This document shows, in pieces, positions 1 to 10,091 of a stretch of 64,000 nucleotides of DNA (the stretch's first letter is position 1; every line of letters starts with the position of its first letter). This DNA is from Plasmodium brasilianum (lineage: Eukaryota; Apicomplexa; Aconoidasida; Haemosporida; Plasmodiidae), in the NCBI RefSeq assembly GCF_023973825.1, contig NC_090125.1, positions 752,501 through 816,500 of the forward strand. Direction: 5' to 3'. The notes beneath the pieces were generated by a model. The model made no database searches. It worked only from the letters and a program-made list of their open reading frames with translations, and was not told the origin of the DNA. The position numbers and the translations under genes were made by a program.

Positions 1-1502
1 TTATTATTGTTATTACTATTACTAATACCACTGTTACTTTTTTTCTTTTTCTTTTTTTTTTCCTCTGTTATTATATTTTCGCAATTCATGAAATGCTTCA
101 GTGTTGCGTTAGAATAATTACTACACAAACTTATAAATGTGGTATTAATATATTCAACCACTAGTGAATATATAGTATTTTTATTATTATCTATGGAATT
201 TACAAATAATCTAAAACCCATAATTATATTTCTAAAATCTAAATTTGTTTCTAATGAACAAAAAAGTTCATTAAAAAAGTAGGCTAAGTCCCAACTATTT
301 TTTCTATTATTTAAATTCGTAACATCATATGGACTAGTTGAGTATTTTTTTAATGGTATATTATTCTTTTCAGGTATTTGACTTTTATTAGCTAGTTTGA
401 ATAATATATTATTTGGATATAATAAATATAATTGTTCAATATACATATATGTAAAAAGATGATGTAAGGCTTCTTCTACTGATATTAAATCTTTCATAAT
501 ATAATTTTTTGGATACTGATTTTTCAAAATATTTTTTTCTAAAAAGAAAATATTATCCTTTATAAATTTATAATTTCTTTCCTTTTTTTTATTTTTATTT
601 ATTACATTCACATTTGAATCGGAAAACACAAATTTAAAAGAATTGCGGTTTCTTCCTAATTCATCCTCATCTTCACTTGTAGTATTAATATTGTTATTAT
701 ATTTATTACCCCTATCATTATCACCATTATTGCCATAATTATTATTACTGTAAATATTGTTAACATTATTGTCATTACTGTTATTATCATTGCAGTTGAG
801 GAAGGAAGCATGTATGTCCTCTTTTTTATCACTCCCCTTTGTACGTTCCATGGTGCTTAAGTTTTCCGTGTTGCCCTCATTTTCCTCCTCCAATTTAAAT
901 TTGGTTAATGTGTTATTCGGGCAATCATCATTTGGATTACCATCATTTAGATTGGCATAATTCGGATTAGAATCACTCGGATTAGAATCACTCAGATTAC
1001 CATCATTCGGGTTTCCATCATTAAGGTTACAATATATCTCTCTACCACCATTCATGTTACCACTATTCACGTTAGCATTATTCGGGTTACTACCATGTGA
1101 TATACTATATCTTAAAAAGCTCATAAACAAAATTTTTATAAGTATCCGACTTTTTACACTGTTAATATATGACAATATATTAATTATGTCTTGAAGGGAT
1201 ATTTCATTATTCACTTTTTTACTACTTTTATTAAACAGAACATTTAAAGCATAATTAAACCCATAATGATTACTCTTTGTTTCCTTATGTCGACACTTTT
1301 TTCTTAGTACTTCATGAAATGAAGGCAATACTAGGGCAATATATGGTCTCAATATATAAGGATATACATATATAAAATCTAACGTGCTAATTTTTTCATT
1401 TGCTTCTTTTTTATTTAAATTAAATTTTTTTCTTATCATTTCTACATCCTCTTCCCTCAAATTTCCATAATTTAATGTATGTTTTGAGTGTCCTTCCCCC
1501 AT
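1..1502 (-). CDS. Conserved hypothetical protein, N-terminal part (gene continues beyond the left edge)
   Basis: I do not recognise this protein. Reading the minus strand from the ATG at 1502, the frame stays open for 500 codons to position 1, so the gene is cut by the window edge. The N-terminal 130 residues (start MGEGHSKHTLNYGN) are a normal mixed-composition region with a hydrophobic stretch (YPYILRPYIALVLPSF) and look folded. Residues about 140-200 (plus-strand 920-1085) are a degenerate five-residue repeat of the form NPNDG/NLSDS/NPSDS, encoded by 15-bp units. A second asparagine-rich linker follows near 680-800. The remaining 200 residues are again ordered-looking, with short leucine/tyrosine-rich helices, and the visible part ends in a Lys run and Asn/Ser repeats. 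No signal peptide is obvious. The chosen ATG is the first in a frame preceded by A-rich non-coding sequence; an upstream exon cannot be excluded. Confidence 0.75.
   Translation of the reverse strand, partial: MGEGHSKHTLNYGNLREEDVEMIRKKFNLNKKEANEKISTLDFIYVYPYILRPYIALVLPSFHEVLRKKCRHKETKSNHYGFNYALNVLFNKSSKKVNNEISLQDIINILSYINSVKSRILIKILFMSFLRYSISHGSNPNNANVNSGNMNGGREIYCNLNDGNPNDGNLSDSNPSDSNPNYANLNDGNPNDDCPNNTLTKFKLEEENEGNTENLSTMERTKGSDKKEDIHASFLNCNDNNSNDNNVNNIYSNNNYGNNGDNDRGNKYNNNINTTSEDEDELGRNRNSFKFVFSDSNVNVINKNKKKERNYKFIKDNIFFLEKNILKNQYPKNYIMKDLISVEEALHHLFTYMYIEQLYLLYPNNILFKLANKSQIPEKNNIPLKKYSTSPYDVTNLNNRKNSWDLAYFFNELFCSLETNLDFRNIIMGFRLFVNSIDNNKNTIYSLVVEYINTTFISLCSNYSNATLKHFMNCENIITEEKKKKKKKSNSGISNSNNNN
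920..1085 (-). repeat. 15-bp coding repeat (NPNDG-type pentapeptides)
   Basis: On the minus strand about ten imperfect 15-bp units encode pentapeptides such as NPNDG, NLSDS, NPSDS, NPNYA and NLNDG inside the left-edge gene. The period is a multiple of three, so copy-number change would keep the frame. Confidence 0.7.
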
Positions 1503-1696
1503 CCTTTCAATGCTTTTTTTTTTTCAAAATAAAAAAATAATATTAATAAATTTCTTACATGTCAATATAAGTATGAAATAAATATGTACAGCATACGTAC
1601 ATACAGCCTAAATGTACAAGAAATATATCAATAAAAATGAAAACGTATAATTATACCTAAGTACATGTATATAAATACGTACAAATAAATAAATAA

Positions 1697-1772
1697 ATAT
1701 AAATATAAATATAAATATAAATATAAATATAAATATAAATATAAATATAAATATAAATATAAATATAAATAT
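1697..1772. repeat. ATAAAT hexanucleotide microsatellite
   Basis: About twelve tandem copies of a 6-bp ATAAAT unit, directly followed by short TA tracts. Confidence 0.85.
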
Positions 1773-1792
1773 ATAAATATATATAATATATA

Positions 1793-1801
<9 letters not shown>

Positions 1802-1875
<74 letters not shown>
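1802..1875. repeat. TA dinucleotide microsatellite
   Basis: Uninterrupted TA repeat of about 37 units. Confidence 0.9.
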
Positions 1876-1882
<7 letters not shown>

Positions 1883-1929
1883 AATGTATATATTAATGAA
1901 TATAAAAAAATATATATAAATATAAATGT

Positions 1930-2165
1930 ATATATAGATATATACGTATATATAGATACATGTATATATATAAAAGTATATATAAATAATGTATATATAT
2001 AAAAGTACATATAAATAATGTATATATATAAAAGTACATATAAATAATGTATATATATAAAAGTACATATAAATAATATATATATATATATATAAGTATA
2101 TATAAATATTGTATATATAAAAGTATATATAAATATTGTATAAATATAAAAGTACATATAAATAA
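1930..2165. repeat. 29-bp AT-rich tandem repeat
   Basis: Units start with the pattern AATGTATATATATAAAAGTA and recur every 29 bp (for example at 1991, 2020 and 2049), becoming degenerate toward 2165. Non-coding. Confidence 0.75.
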
Positions 2166-2989
2166 TGCATACATACATTAACTTATTGTTCGTTAAGCCA
2201 ATTTAATTCCTCTTTAAATATGTAGATGGAAAATTTTAATTGAAAATATAAGTCCTTTCGTTTAATAAAAAATATATACAGGGTTTTCCCTTCTGCATTT
2301 CATTAAAAACCCATATAACATTTTGTTTATTTGGATTTGTTTACATAATGTTAAAATTTTCTTCTTTTCTTCTTTAATGTTGCGGGTGCTGGCACGTATA
2401 AATTAATACATACTTGTTTGCATTTATATATATATATAATGCAATATTATGCTTCCCATCCATTTTTTTTTAATTTTGGAAAATAATATTACGAAAAAAA
2501 TTTAACAATAACATAAGCATCGTAAGTTTTTGAAGAAAGTGTTTTCCTGTAGTAAACTGCAAAAAAGCACATATACCAGTATTAATGTATATATATATAT
2601 TTTTCCGCCGTATTTTTTTTTTTTTTTTTTTTTTTGGTTAAAGGAAAGAAATAAATAGTTATGTGTTAATATTTGTATAATTTCAGCCCTTTTTTTTTTT
2701 TTTTTTTGCTTTTTTGTGAAAAAATGGAAAAATGATTCACGTTTTAAAAAAAATAAATGTACTTGGCACAACTGCGCGTGAAGCATCACTGTTAATTTTT
2801 CCCCTTTGAATTATATGGCAGTAAAAACATGTAAATTTAATATACACCTAAACATATATGTATATATATACGGGCATGTATTTTCTATAATTTAAAGATC
2901 TTTTACGTGTAGCATGGCATCACATTGTACGGGATTATAAGAGTTAAAAGAAGAGACGTACATATTGGTGGAAGTGTATATATATTAAT

Positions 2990-3115
2990 ATGTACGTATT
3001 CATATGTACATATTCATGCTTACGTATTCGTGCATACGTATTCTTTTGTACAAATTCATGCTTACATATTCGTGCGTACGTATTCATATGTACATATTCG
3101 TGCGTACATATTGAT
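2990..3115. repeat. 12-bp degenerate repeat (TACGTATTCATG family)
   Basis: Alternating 12-bp units of the type TACGTATTCGTG, TACATATTCATG and TACGTATTCATA. Open on both strands only because of the repeat composition. Confidence 0.65.
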
Positions 3116-3202
3116 GTATAAATATACACCCATATACCGTACAAGTGTAACGCATGCTCCTTATGTACTGTAAAAAAAGGCTTAATACTCGCCGTTTACA
3201 GG

Positions 3203-5788
3203 TCAATATTTGTGGTCAACAAATGGAAGTGCGCAAACTTGGGCAAGTGCAAATTTATGCGCAGATCTACTTCTTAGTATTTTATATTTTTTCTTTTTCG
3301 AAAATTCTTGAGGAATGTCAGTAGGTATAGAAATAAGAATTTTTTCGTTGTTTTTTGCAAACTCTCTTTTAATATATCCCTGAGCTATTCGTTTTTTATA
3401 TACTGGGCTCCAAGTGCAAGAGGTAATATGACCAATCGGTTCTTTATATGGATAAGAAAATATTTTGCATGTTTTAAAAATTAATTCGTTCGATATAATA
3501 CCAACTCGTAAAAATTTTGATTTCCTACTGTACTCTTTCAATAAATTTTGAAACCCAAAAATGTTTCGTTCTTTTAATTTTTTATATTTTAATGTCCATG
3601 CTAAGGAGGCAGTAATAGGAGTAGTATTTTTAAAAATATCGATTCCATATAAGGGAAAACCGGATTCCATCCTTAATATATCTAAAGCATATGCACCAGC
3701 TAATTTTACCTTTGTATGATTTAAAAACAACTGTACATAGATATCACTTATATTATTATCTACAATAAATTCATATCCGTCTTCTCCTGTATCGCCTGTT
3801 CTAATACAAATAATTTCGTAGTTGTTAATAAGACCATCATCATTTGGATTGCATGTAGCATTATTCACTATAAGATTATTATTTTTCCTTACTTTAAATT
3901 TTTTAAAACTCATATATGGAATTTTAAAAAATTCAGTTTCATTCTGTTCCCTATTAAAGTAAAGGATATTATTATATTTGTTACTTCTATTCATTATAAT
4001 AACATTTTTTAGGTATGCCAAAATTTTGTCTCTATTATTCCAATCATAATATTCTAAAACGTCATTGAAAACTAGAGTAGCTAAGGGACCTTGCAAAGAT
4101 AATACTCTTTTATTATTATATACTTCTATATGTATATCCAAGCCACTATCTTTACAAAATAAAATATAATCACTTAAAAATTCGTATACCCCTTTTTTAT
4201 AATACCCAGATGTAATTAATGTTATTTCATTTTCCCCTTTTAGTACATAGCCTATATCTATAATATACGCTTTATTGTCTAATATACATGTGTAACAAAC
4301 ATCGTCTTTTTTCATATCTTTTATTATATCGCAAGAAATGAAATGATTGCATATGTAAAAACAGTCATTACCTGTTAACTTTATTATAAGTTGATATGAT
4401 TTATCAAATAAGCTACAATTATATCTAGTATGAAAATATTCGCTTATTGTTCCGTCACCAAATTTTGAAGGCACAATACAATTATTATATAAAATGAAAC
4501 ATGCATTCTTATTACAAAAAAATGAACCCAGTCTTCTATTCCTGTCTACAGTGTTTAATGTGCTGAACACGTCTAAACAACTAATGTCCAAATCATCTTC
4601 ATCATTTGCATAGTTAAAAATGTCTTCAATGTGTACTTTTTTCATATCACATTCCATTGTGTTCTCTTCCATATTTTCCTTCACATGATTGAAGTCATTG
4701 TGTTTTACAATTGTGTCAAATGTGGGCATCGTTTTGTTCTCGCGTGCCTCTTTTTTTGCTCTATTGTTTTCAATACATTCATTGTATCTTTTCTCCGTAG
4801 CACTTGAAGTATTCCTCGTTTTGTTTGAACTACTTTGTATGTTATTGTTCGTCTTTTCATCCAGTGCATCGGAGGTTACATCTCTATATGCAGAATTGTT
4901 AATACACACCCCTGGAAATTGACTATTCCAAAAAAGTTCGTCTTCTTCATTTATTCCTTCCATCTGACTCAATTGACTCATTTTCCCCATTCTGCTGTCA
5001 TTATTAAAGGTGGCACCTTTTTCGGCTTTTTTCTTCCTTTTATGCTGACCTTTTAAATAAGCAGGAGCCTTCGGGTAGCTATTCAAGTTATCGTTTTCAT
5101 GCACGCTGTTTATGTTATTATACTCATTTGCCAAATAATTTATATGCGTATTGACAAAATGTTCTGGGTGTTCAATCTTATGAATTATTTCTTTTTTTTT
5201 ATCAATGAAACCTTCACATATTGAAAAGAGGTTAAAACTGGGTGATATGTTTTCACTGAAAGAGTCGTCGTTACTTCTGACATTTCGAGGTATCCCCTCC
5301 ACATCCGTTACACCACAGTAATCATTACTACTACTGCCGCTACTTCTATCACTACTCCTACTGTTGTTATCACTATAATTCCCTATGCGCAAATTTCCGC
5401 CACTAGTAAACTCTTTTCTTATTTTTATAAGTTGATTTATACAATCCCTTTCTTCTGCGCTCACTTCTTCTTTTATCTTTTCTTCATACATAAAATTACT
5501 TCCACTATTTTTTGTTACCTCCTTTAAGGGGTTATTGATCCACCCACCCCTACTTCCTCTTTTAATCTTCGAATATTTTGGTATAATATTCGGGTTGTGT
5601 TTATATCTTTCTTCATAAAACTTATCCCGCTGCTTTTGCCTTTTTCTTGTTACTGCTCCATATGTTCCGAACTTTTTTTTACTGTCCCAAGTTAATATTT
5701 TATTACATTGGATGACAAAAAAGCTCGAAAAACCTTTTATTTTGCAGTAGCATATTTCATTCGAAAAAAAAGATAAACCTTTTTGCAT
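3203..5788 (-). CDS. GCVT: Aminomethyltransferase, glycine cleavage system T-protein (mitochondrial)
   Basis: An 861-residue single-exon protein. The C-terminal half (about 420-850) is the GcvT fold. I see LSLQGP near residue 563, the folate-site segment RTGDTGEDGYEF near 666, RMESGFPLYGIDI near 709, RVGII near 750 and the C-terminal barrel PIGHITSCTWSP near 790. In the family this enzyme takes the aminomethyl group from lipoylated H-protein, passes the one-carbon unit to tetrahydrofolate and releases ammonia, in the mitochondrion. Bacterial and human T-proteins have about 360-400 residues, so roughly 400 N-terminal residues are a parasite-specific low-complexity extension; its first 60 residues are basic and could carry a transit peptide. 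The usual GGxxDD stretch appears as AYIIDIGY, with only one Asp. Malaria parasites are described as having T-, H- and L-proteins without a clear P-protein, so the physiological role is unsettled. Confidence 0.9.
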   Translation of the reverse strand: MQKGLSFFSNEICYCKIKGFSSFFVIQCNKILTWDSKKKFGTYGAVTRKRQKQRDKFYEERYKHNPNIIPKYSKIKRGSRGGWINNPLKEVTKNSGSNFMYEEKIKEEVSAEERDCINQLIKIRKEFTSGGNLRIGNYSDNNSRSSDRSSGSSSNDYCGVTDVEGIPRNVRSNDDSFSENISPSFNLFSICEGFIDKKKEIIHKIEHPEHFVNTHINYLANEYNNINSVHENDNLNSYPKAPAYLKGQHKRKKKAEKGATFNNDSRMGKMSQLSQMEGINEEDELFWNSQFPGVCINNSAYRDVTSDALDEKTNNNIQSSSNKTRNTSSATEKRYNECIENNRAKKEARENKTMPTFDTIVKHNDFNHVKENMEENTMECDMKKVHIEDIFNYANDEDDLDISCLDVFSTLNTVDRNRRLGSFFCNKNACFILYNNCIVPSKFGDGTISEYFHTRYNCSLFDKSYQLIIKLTGNDCFYICNHFISCDIIKDMKKDDVCYTCILDNKAYIIDIGYVLKGENEITLITSGYYKKGVYEFLSDYILFCKDSGLDIHIEVYNNKRVLSLQGPLATLVFNDVLEYYDWNNRDKILAYLKNVIIMNRSNKYNNILYFNREQNETEFFKIPYMSFKKFKVRKNNNLIVNNATCNPNDDGLINNYEIICIRTGDTGEDGYEFIVDNNISDIYVQLFLNHTKVKLAGAYALDILRMESGFPLYGIDIFKNTTPITASLAWTLKYKKLKERNIFGFQNLLKEYSRKSKFLRVGIISNELIFKTCKIFSYPYKEPIGHITSCTWSPVYKKRIAQGYIKREFAKNNEKILISIPTDIPQEFSKKKKYKILRSRSAHKFALAQVCALPFVDHKY

Positions 5789-6638
5789 CTCAAAAAAAGT
5801 TCACAAAAATGGTATGAGAGGAGTATCAATGAGACTTATATCCGCGAAGGCATATTGAGTTAGAGTGGGCAAGCGTATGGGAATGTGTATACCTATATTT
5901 ATATGCCTATGTATTCACCCGTTTATGTATGTACATAAATATGTATATGTATGTATGCATGAGACTATACATGTGCAGCTGAAGCTCACTAAGACTTCTC
6001 TATATATCTCTAGAGTTTATTCACACCTACATTGCACCTCTATCGCTTTACCACGTATTGATAAGAATTCTCATTTTTTTACTTTATAAAAACGTCGTAT
6101 AATAATTCTTAATAAATTTTCTTGAATTGCTAATAATATCCCCCATTATAAAAGCCCATCTACCCAATTTTATGAAAAAGAAATATTTAAAGGTCCCCAC
6201 TTAATCATTAAATCAGGGAAAAAAAAAAAATAATAAATAAATAAATAACTCTACAATGACGAAAAATTTTTTAAATGGTTATATAAAAAAACAGGCCTAA
6301 TTTCTTATAACACAAGATGTTCATTTAATTGTAATTGTATCCATCCATTTGTCATATATATCTCATTATTACATATCCTTTTCTTTTCATAAGTAGAAAA
6401 ACTATTTGACAAAGAGATGGGTTACATTTATCTATGAAAAAAATATAAGCGTATAAAAATTGTAGCAGGCGATATAGAATCTCGAAATTTCGCCAGTTAC
6501 AATTTTGAATTATTTCTTTTCGTTTTAGCCTCTTCAATTTTTAAATTATAAAATCTGTTAAAAATATATTCATCCTATGAAGTAGTTGAATTTGTTAAAA
6601 TGTTTTTAAATATATAAATTATTTCATACATATGGGAA

Positions 6639-6678
<40 letters not shown>

Positions 6679-6699
6679 GCGCTTACATACATGCATATA

Positions 6700-7128
6700 C
6701 ACATACATGTGTACATATACACATACATACGTACATATACACATACATACGTACATATACACATACATACGTACATATACACATACATACGTACATATAC
6801 ACATACATATACACATACATACGTACATATACATACGTACATACACACATACATACGTACATATACACATACATACGTACATATACACATACATACGTAC
6901 ATATACACATACATACGTACATATACACATACATACGTACATATACACATACATACGTACATATACACATACATACGTACATATACACATACATACGTAC
7001 ATATACACATACATACGTACATATACACATACATACGTACATATACACATACATACGTACATATACACATACATACGTACATATACACATACATACGTAC
7101 ATATACACATACATACGTACATATACAC
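6700..7128. repeat. 20-bp minisatellite (ACATACATACGTACATATAC)
   Basis: About 21 copies of a 20-bp unit, nearly identical from 6860 to 7125 and disturbed around 6800-6850 by unit-length variants. It follows a long poly-A run. All frames on both strands are open through it (T/H/Y/I or V/C/M/Y peptides), which comes from the repeat and not from coding. Confidence 0.92.
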
Positions 7129-7379
7129 ATCTGTATATATATATATATATCTATATATGTGCGCACATTTTACAACCGTACACATGTGTCAAAATAATAA
7201 AGCGAAATGTAAAATTTAAAATAAATTTTCGCATGAATTATATTTTTCAGGGTTGTCTTATTGAAAAATTTTATCACTTATAATGGAAGCAAACAAACAA
7301 AAAAAAAAAAAAAAATATTAAGGAACAAAATGTAATAAGTTTATCTATGTATGTACATATGTGTTTTTATGTATGCGCA

Positions 7380-7560
7380 CGCAAATGTGACACACAAAAG
7401 TAAAGGATACTCCCCGTTATGGGAGTTACTAAACGTTAAAGGGAAAACAAGTTGACTGAAAATATGCCCCCTGAATATCGATAAATCTTCAGGAGTAACC
7501 CACTTCGTAATCTTTGATGTTTCACATTAGACCTCTTTTATTCTGCAATTTCGCACCTTT
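7380..7560. ncRNA. Candidate structured RNA or 3' UTR element (two hairpins)
   Basis: This block has about 35-40% G+C against much lower values around it, yet no frame is open for long. Hairpin 1: ACTCCC (7409-7414) pairs with GGGAGT (7421-7426) over a 6-base loop. Hairpin 2: CCTGAA (7470-7475) pairs with TTCAGG (7488-7493). It lies 40-220 bp beyond the PRP4 stop codon, so it may simply be a structured PRP4 3' UTR. I could not match it to C/D or H/ACA snoRNA box patterns with confidence. Confidence 0.25.
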
Positions 7561-7602
7561 TAACAGTGTTAAAAATATATGGTCATTTTTTTTTTTTTTT
7601 TT

Positions 7603-9519
7603 TCAAAATAAATGAGAAAGAATATTGTCCTGAACAAATTCTGTGTTTTTGTACAATTTCCATGTTCTGTCAAAAGAAGTGGAGGATATAAATTTACCAT
7701 CAGGGGATATGTCAACATTTCTTACTTTATTTTCATTATTATATAAAATTTTAGTGCAATAAAAATTTACAGAGTCCCATATTTTAATAAAAGTGTCAAA
7801 AGAACATGATGTTATGTATCTACCATATGTTGGTTCAAAAATTGCATCTGTGACAATTTTGTTGTGCGCTAGTATATTACAAGAAATTTTAAAATTTCTC
7901 AAGTCAAATATTTTAATAGTGTTATCCGAAGAACACGTACAAAACATATTTGGCATAAATGGATTAAAATTAATATTCATAATACAGTTATTATGAACTG
8001 CTTGTTTTTTATCTATATTTCTTCCTGTTCTAATATCCCATAACATTAATCCGCCTTTTGAATCTCCTGATAAATATAAATTTCCATAAGGATTAAATGT
8101 AGCAGTATATACTATAGCATTGTGCCCTTCTTGATAAAATAATTCCTTTTGAGTTTCTATATCAAAAAATTTTATTGTTTCATCTTCTGAACATGTTAAT
8201 ACATATTTGTTCAAAGGATGAAAACATATCTTATTTATTCTGTCTTCATGAGCTTTTACTTTACATAGCAAATATTTGTTGCCTTTGGCATTTTTGTCAT
8301 CCACCTCCTGTTCATTTTCATCTTCTATATTATATTCATCCTTATTCCCATTCTGTTTACTAGCCTGCTTCTTAAGCTCTCCACAATTCGTCTTCACTTC
8401 ATGACCATTTTTTTCAAAAATTTTGGTGTGATCTCCTTTCCTTTCATCTGTATCATCTATTTCAGTGTTATTTTTTCTAATTCTTTTTTTATTTCCTTCA
8501 AAATAGCTTTTATGTGTAATATTATAATCGTTTATGTCTTCACCTGGAAAAGGCCTCCATATACAAAAGGTTTTATCTGATGAGCAGGAAGCTAGCAATA
8601 AATCTTTTTTCCTTATATCTGTATAATTTAATGTATTATAGTAAGAATAATTATTGGGGTAGTTCCACTCTATGCAGTTTATCTTATCATCATGACCTTT
8701 TTTAAGAGTTTTTACAATATTATAATTATCATTTTTGTAATTAAATATATTAATATATGTGTTATAACTACTTACTGCAAAAACGCTGTTATCAGGGGAA
8801 AATTTTCCCATGGTTAATGGTCTGTCATCACCTAACTGTGAAATATATAAATCGAATTCATTTTTCATATGTTCATTATAAGAAATAATATAATTTTCAT
8901 AATCTTCTTTTTGATATTTGTTTTGAAAATTATTTATCATTTCTTTGTATAAAAATATTCTAGGTAATGTTTTTAGCGTTATATCTAGACGTGAGAATTT
9001 GAGCTCTTCTGAACTTTCTGTATAAAACTTCTCCTTTAATTTATCCCTAGAATCAATTCCCTTTCCTTCTATACTTTGTTCTTTTAATCTTTTTTTTACT
9101 AATTCATCTTCTAGTTGTTTTATTTTTATATATTCAGGAGAATCTACATCACATAAACTACTAAAATCAATATAATATTTTTTTAAGATATTCTTGAATT
9201 CTTCAACTTCTTCTTCATTTTCATTATTTTTTTTTATTATCAGTTTATCATATTTTGTGACTAAAACAGTTTTTAATCTTTTCCTCTTATCATAACTGTC
9301 CTCACCAAATAAACAAATAGGTTCCTTTAATAACCTTAAAACATTTTTTACATCTATATCTTTTGTTGGAATACCTAAGCTAACTTTTCTTATCTTATTT
9401 TTTATATCAAATTCTTCCAATATATTGTCCTTACTAATTTGACTGCTGTTCAACTCACTCTTTCTTAATTTTAGGCTTTCATGTAATTTTGAATCACTAA
9501 GGACATCGCTGATTTTCAT
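7603..9519 (-). CDS. PRP4: U4/U6 small nuclear ribonucleoprotein PRP4 (WD40 splicing factor)
   Basis: A 638-residue single-exon protein. Residues about 58-90 form the PRP4/PRP18-type splicing-factor motif (VKNVLRLLKEPICLFGEDS followed by Lys/Arg-rich YDKRKRLK). The C-terminal part from about residue 230 is a WD40 propeller; clear blades include GHDDKINCIEW..CIWRPF, AHEDRINKICFHP..IKFFD, GHNAIVYTATFNP..LMLWD, HNNCIMNINFNP..IKIFD, AHNKIVTDAIFEP..IKIWD and the final NKVRNVDISPDGKF..WKLYK. A charged insert rich in Lys/Asn/Glu sits between two blades at about 340-410, as is common in Plasmodium WD proteins. In yeast and human, PRP4 binds PRP3 in the U4/U6 di-snRNP and is needed for tri-snRNP assembly in the nucleus. 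The ATG at 9519 overlaps the stop codon of a long upstream ORF. Confidence 0.92.
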   Translation of the reverse strand: MKISDVLSDSKLHESLKLRKSELNSSQISKDNILEEFDIKNKIRKVSLGIPTKDIDVKNVLRLLKEPICLFGEDSYDKRKRLKTVLVTKYDKLIIKKNNENEEEVEEFKNILKKYYIDFSSLCDVDSPEYIKIKQLEDELVKKRLKEQSIEGKGIDSRDKLKEKFYTESSEELKFSRLDITLKTLPRIFLYKEMINNFQNKYQKEDYENYIISYNEHMKNEFDLYISQLGDDRPLTMGKFSPDNSVFAVSSYNTYINIFNYKNDNYNIVKTLKKGHDDKINCIEWNYPNNYSYYNTLNYTDIRKKDLLLASCSSDKTFCIWRPFPGEDINDYNITHKSYFEGNKKRIRKNNTEIDDTDERKGDHTKIFEKNGHEVKTNCGELKKQASKQNGNKDEYNIEDENEQEVDDKNAKGNKYLLCKVKAHEDRINKICFHPLNKYVLTCSEDETIKFFDIETQKELFYQEGHNAIVYTATFNPYGNLYLSGDSKGGLMLWDIRTGRNIDKKQAVHNNCIMNINFNPFMPNMFCTCSSDNTIKIFDLRNFKISCNILAHNKIVTDAIFEPTYGRYITSCSFDTFIKIWDSVNFYCTKILYNNENKVRNVDISPDGKFISSTSFDRTWKLYKNTEFVQDNILSHLF

Positions 9520-10091
9520 TTTGTCGACTCCTCAGACGGGTAAACATGCGTTCGCCCAAGCGTACATGTACTTTTGCATATATATATGAATACTACGCAT
9601 ATAGATATGTGTACTACGAATATGGATATGTGTACTACGAATATGGATATGTGTACTACGAATATGGATATGTGTACTACGAATACGGATATGTGTACTA
9701 CGAATATGGATATGTGTACTACGAATACAGTTACGTGTACTACGAATACAGTTACGTGTACTACGAATACAGTTACGTGTACTACGAATACAGTTACGTG
9801 TACTACGAATACAGTTACGTGTACTACGAATACAGTTACGTGTACTACGAATACAGTTACGTGTACTACGAATACAGTTACGTGTACTACGAATACAGTT
9901 ACGTGTACTACAAATACAGTTACGTGTACTACAAATACAGTTACGTGTACTACGAATACAGTTACGTGTACTACGAATATAGATACGTATACTACGAATA
10001 TGTATATATATATATATATGGAAAGTGCGTAAGTGTCAAAGTATATATATGCTCTGATACACAATATGCGTATGTACTTATTCATGTTCAA
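9516..10091 (-). other. Upstream ORF through the 21-bp minisatellite, ending in ATGA overlap with PRP4
   Basis: The minus strand is open from an ATG at 10091 for 191 codons and stops at TGA 9518-9516, which overlaps the PRP4 ATG (9519-9517) as ATGA. Most of it is the repeat peptide VVHVTVF. The 21-bp period keeps the frame open whatever the copy number. If the PRP4 transcript starts upstream of 10091, this would be a long uORF in an arrangement allowing termination-reinitiation. It could equally be a chance open frame made by the repeat; the plus strand is also open here. Confidence 0.35.
9600..10005. repeat. 21-bp minisatellite (two unit classes)
   Basis: About 19 tandem 21-bp units on the plus strand. 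The first six resemble ATATGGATATGTGTACTACG; from about 9724 the unit becomes ATACAGTTACGTGTACTACG, with a few single-base variants (CAAATACAG) near 9910-9945. The array begins roughly 80 bp upstream of the PRP4 start codon. Confidence 0.92.

Larger units (their letters stand above)
1503..3202. other. Intergenic region between GCVT 3' end and the left-edge gene 5' end
   Basis: 1.7 kb without a supportable gene. It holds an ATAAAT hexamer array (about 1697-1772), a pure TA array (about 1802-1875), a 29-bp degenerate repeat (about 1930-2165), two poly-T runs (2610-2635, 2691-2707) and a 12-bp degenerate repeat (about 2990-3115). Long open frames here consist only of I/Y/L residues and are products of the repeats. 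It should contain the promoter of the left-edge gene and the 3' UTR of GCVT; I see no specific motif for either. Confidence 0.7.
5789..7602. other. Intergenic region between PRP4 3' end and GCVT 5' end
   Basis: 1.8 kb without a supported protein gene. It contains the GCVT promoter side (5789-6600), a 36-base poly-A run at 6640-6675, the 20-bp minisatellite at about 6700-7128 and a GC-richer block with two hairpins (7380-7560). A 61-codon minus-strand frame at 6352-6537 lacks an ATG start and is not called. Confidence 0.7.

Noticed and set aside
1628..2178. Long minus-strand ORFs of Y/I/L residues (up to 180 codons)
   Set aside because: They are translations of TA, ATAAAT and 29-bp repeats, open in several frames at once, with no family-like composition.
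6352..6537. 61-codon minus-strand ORF between GCVT and PRP4
   Set aside because: It begins at TTG, has no upstream ATG or clear splice acceptor, and no recognisable domain.
6619..7219. ORFs of 143-195 codons on both strands over the 20-bp minisatellite
   Set aside because: All frames are open because the unit lacks stop codons; periodic T/H/Y/I or V/C/M/Y peptides only.
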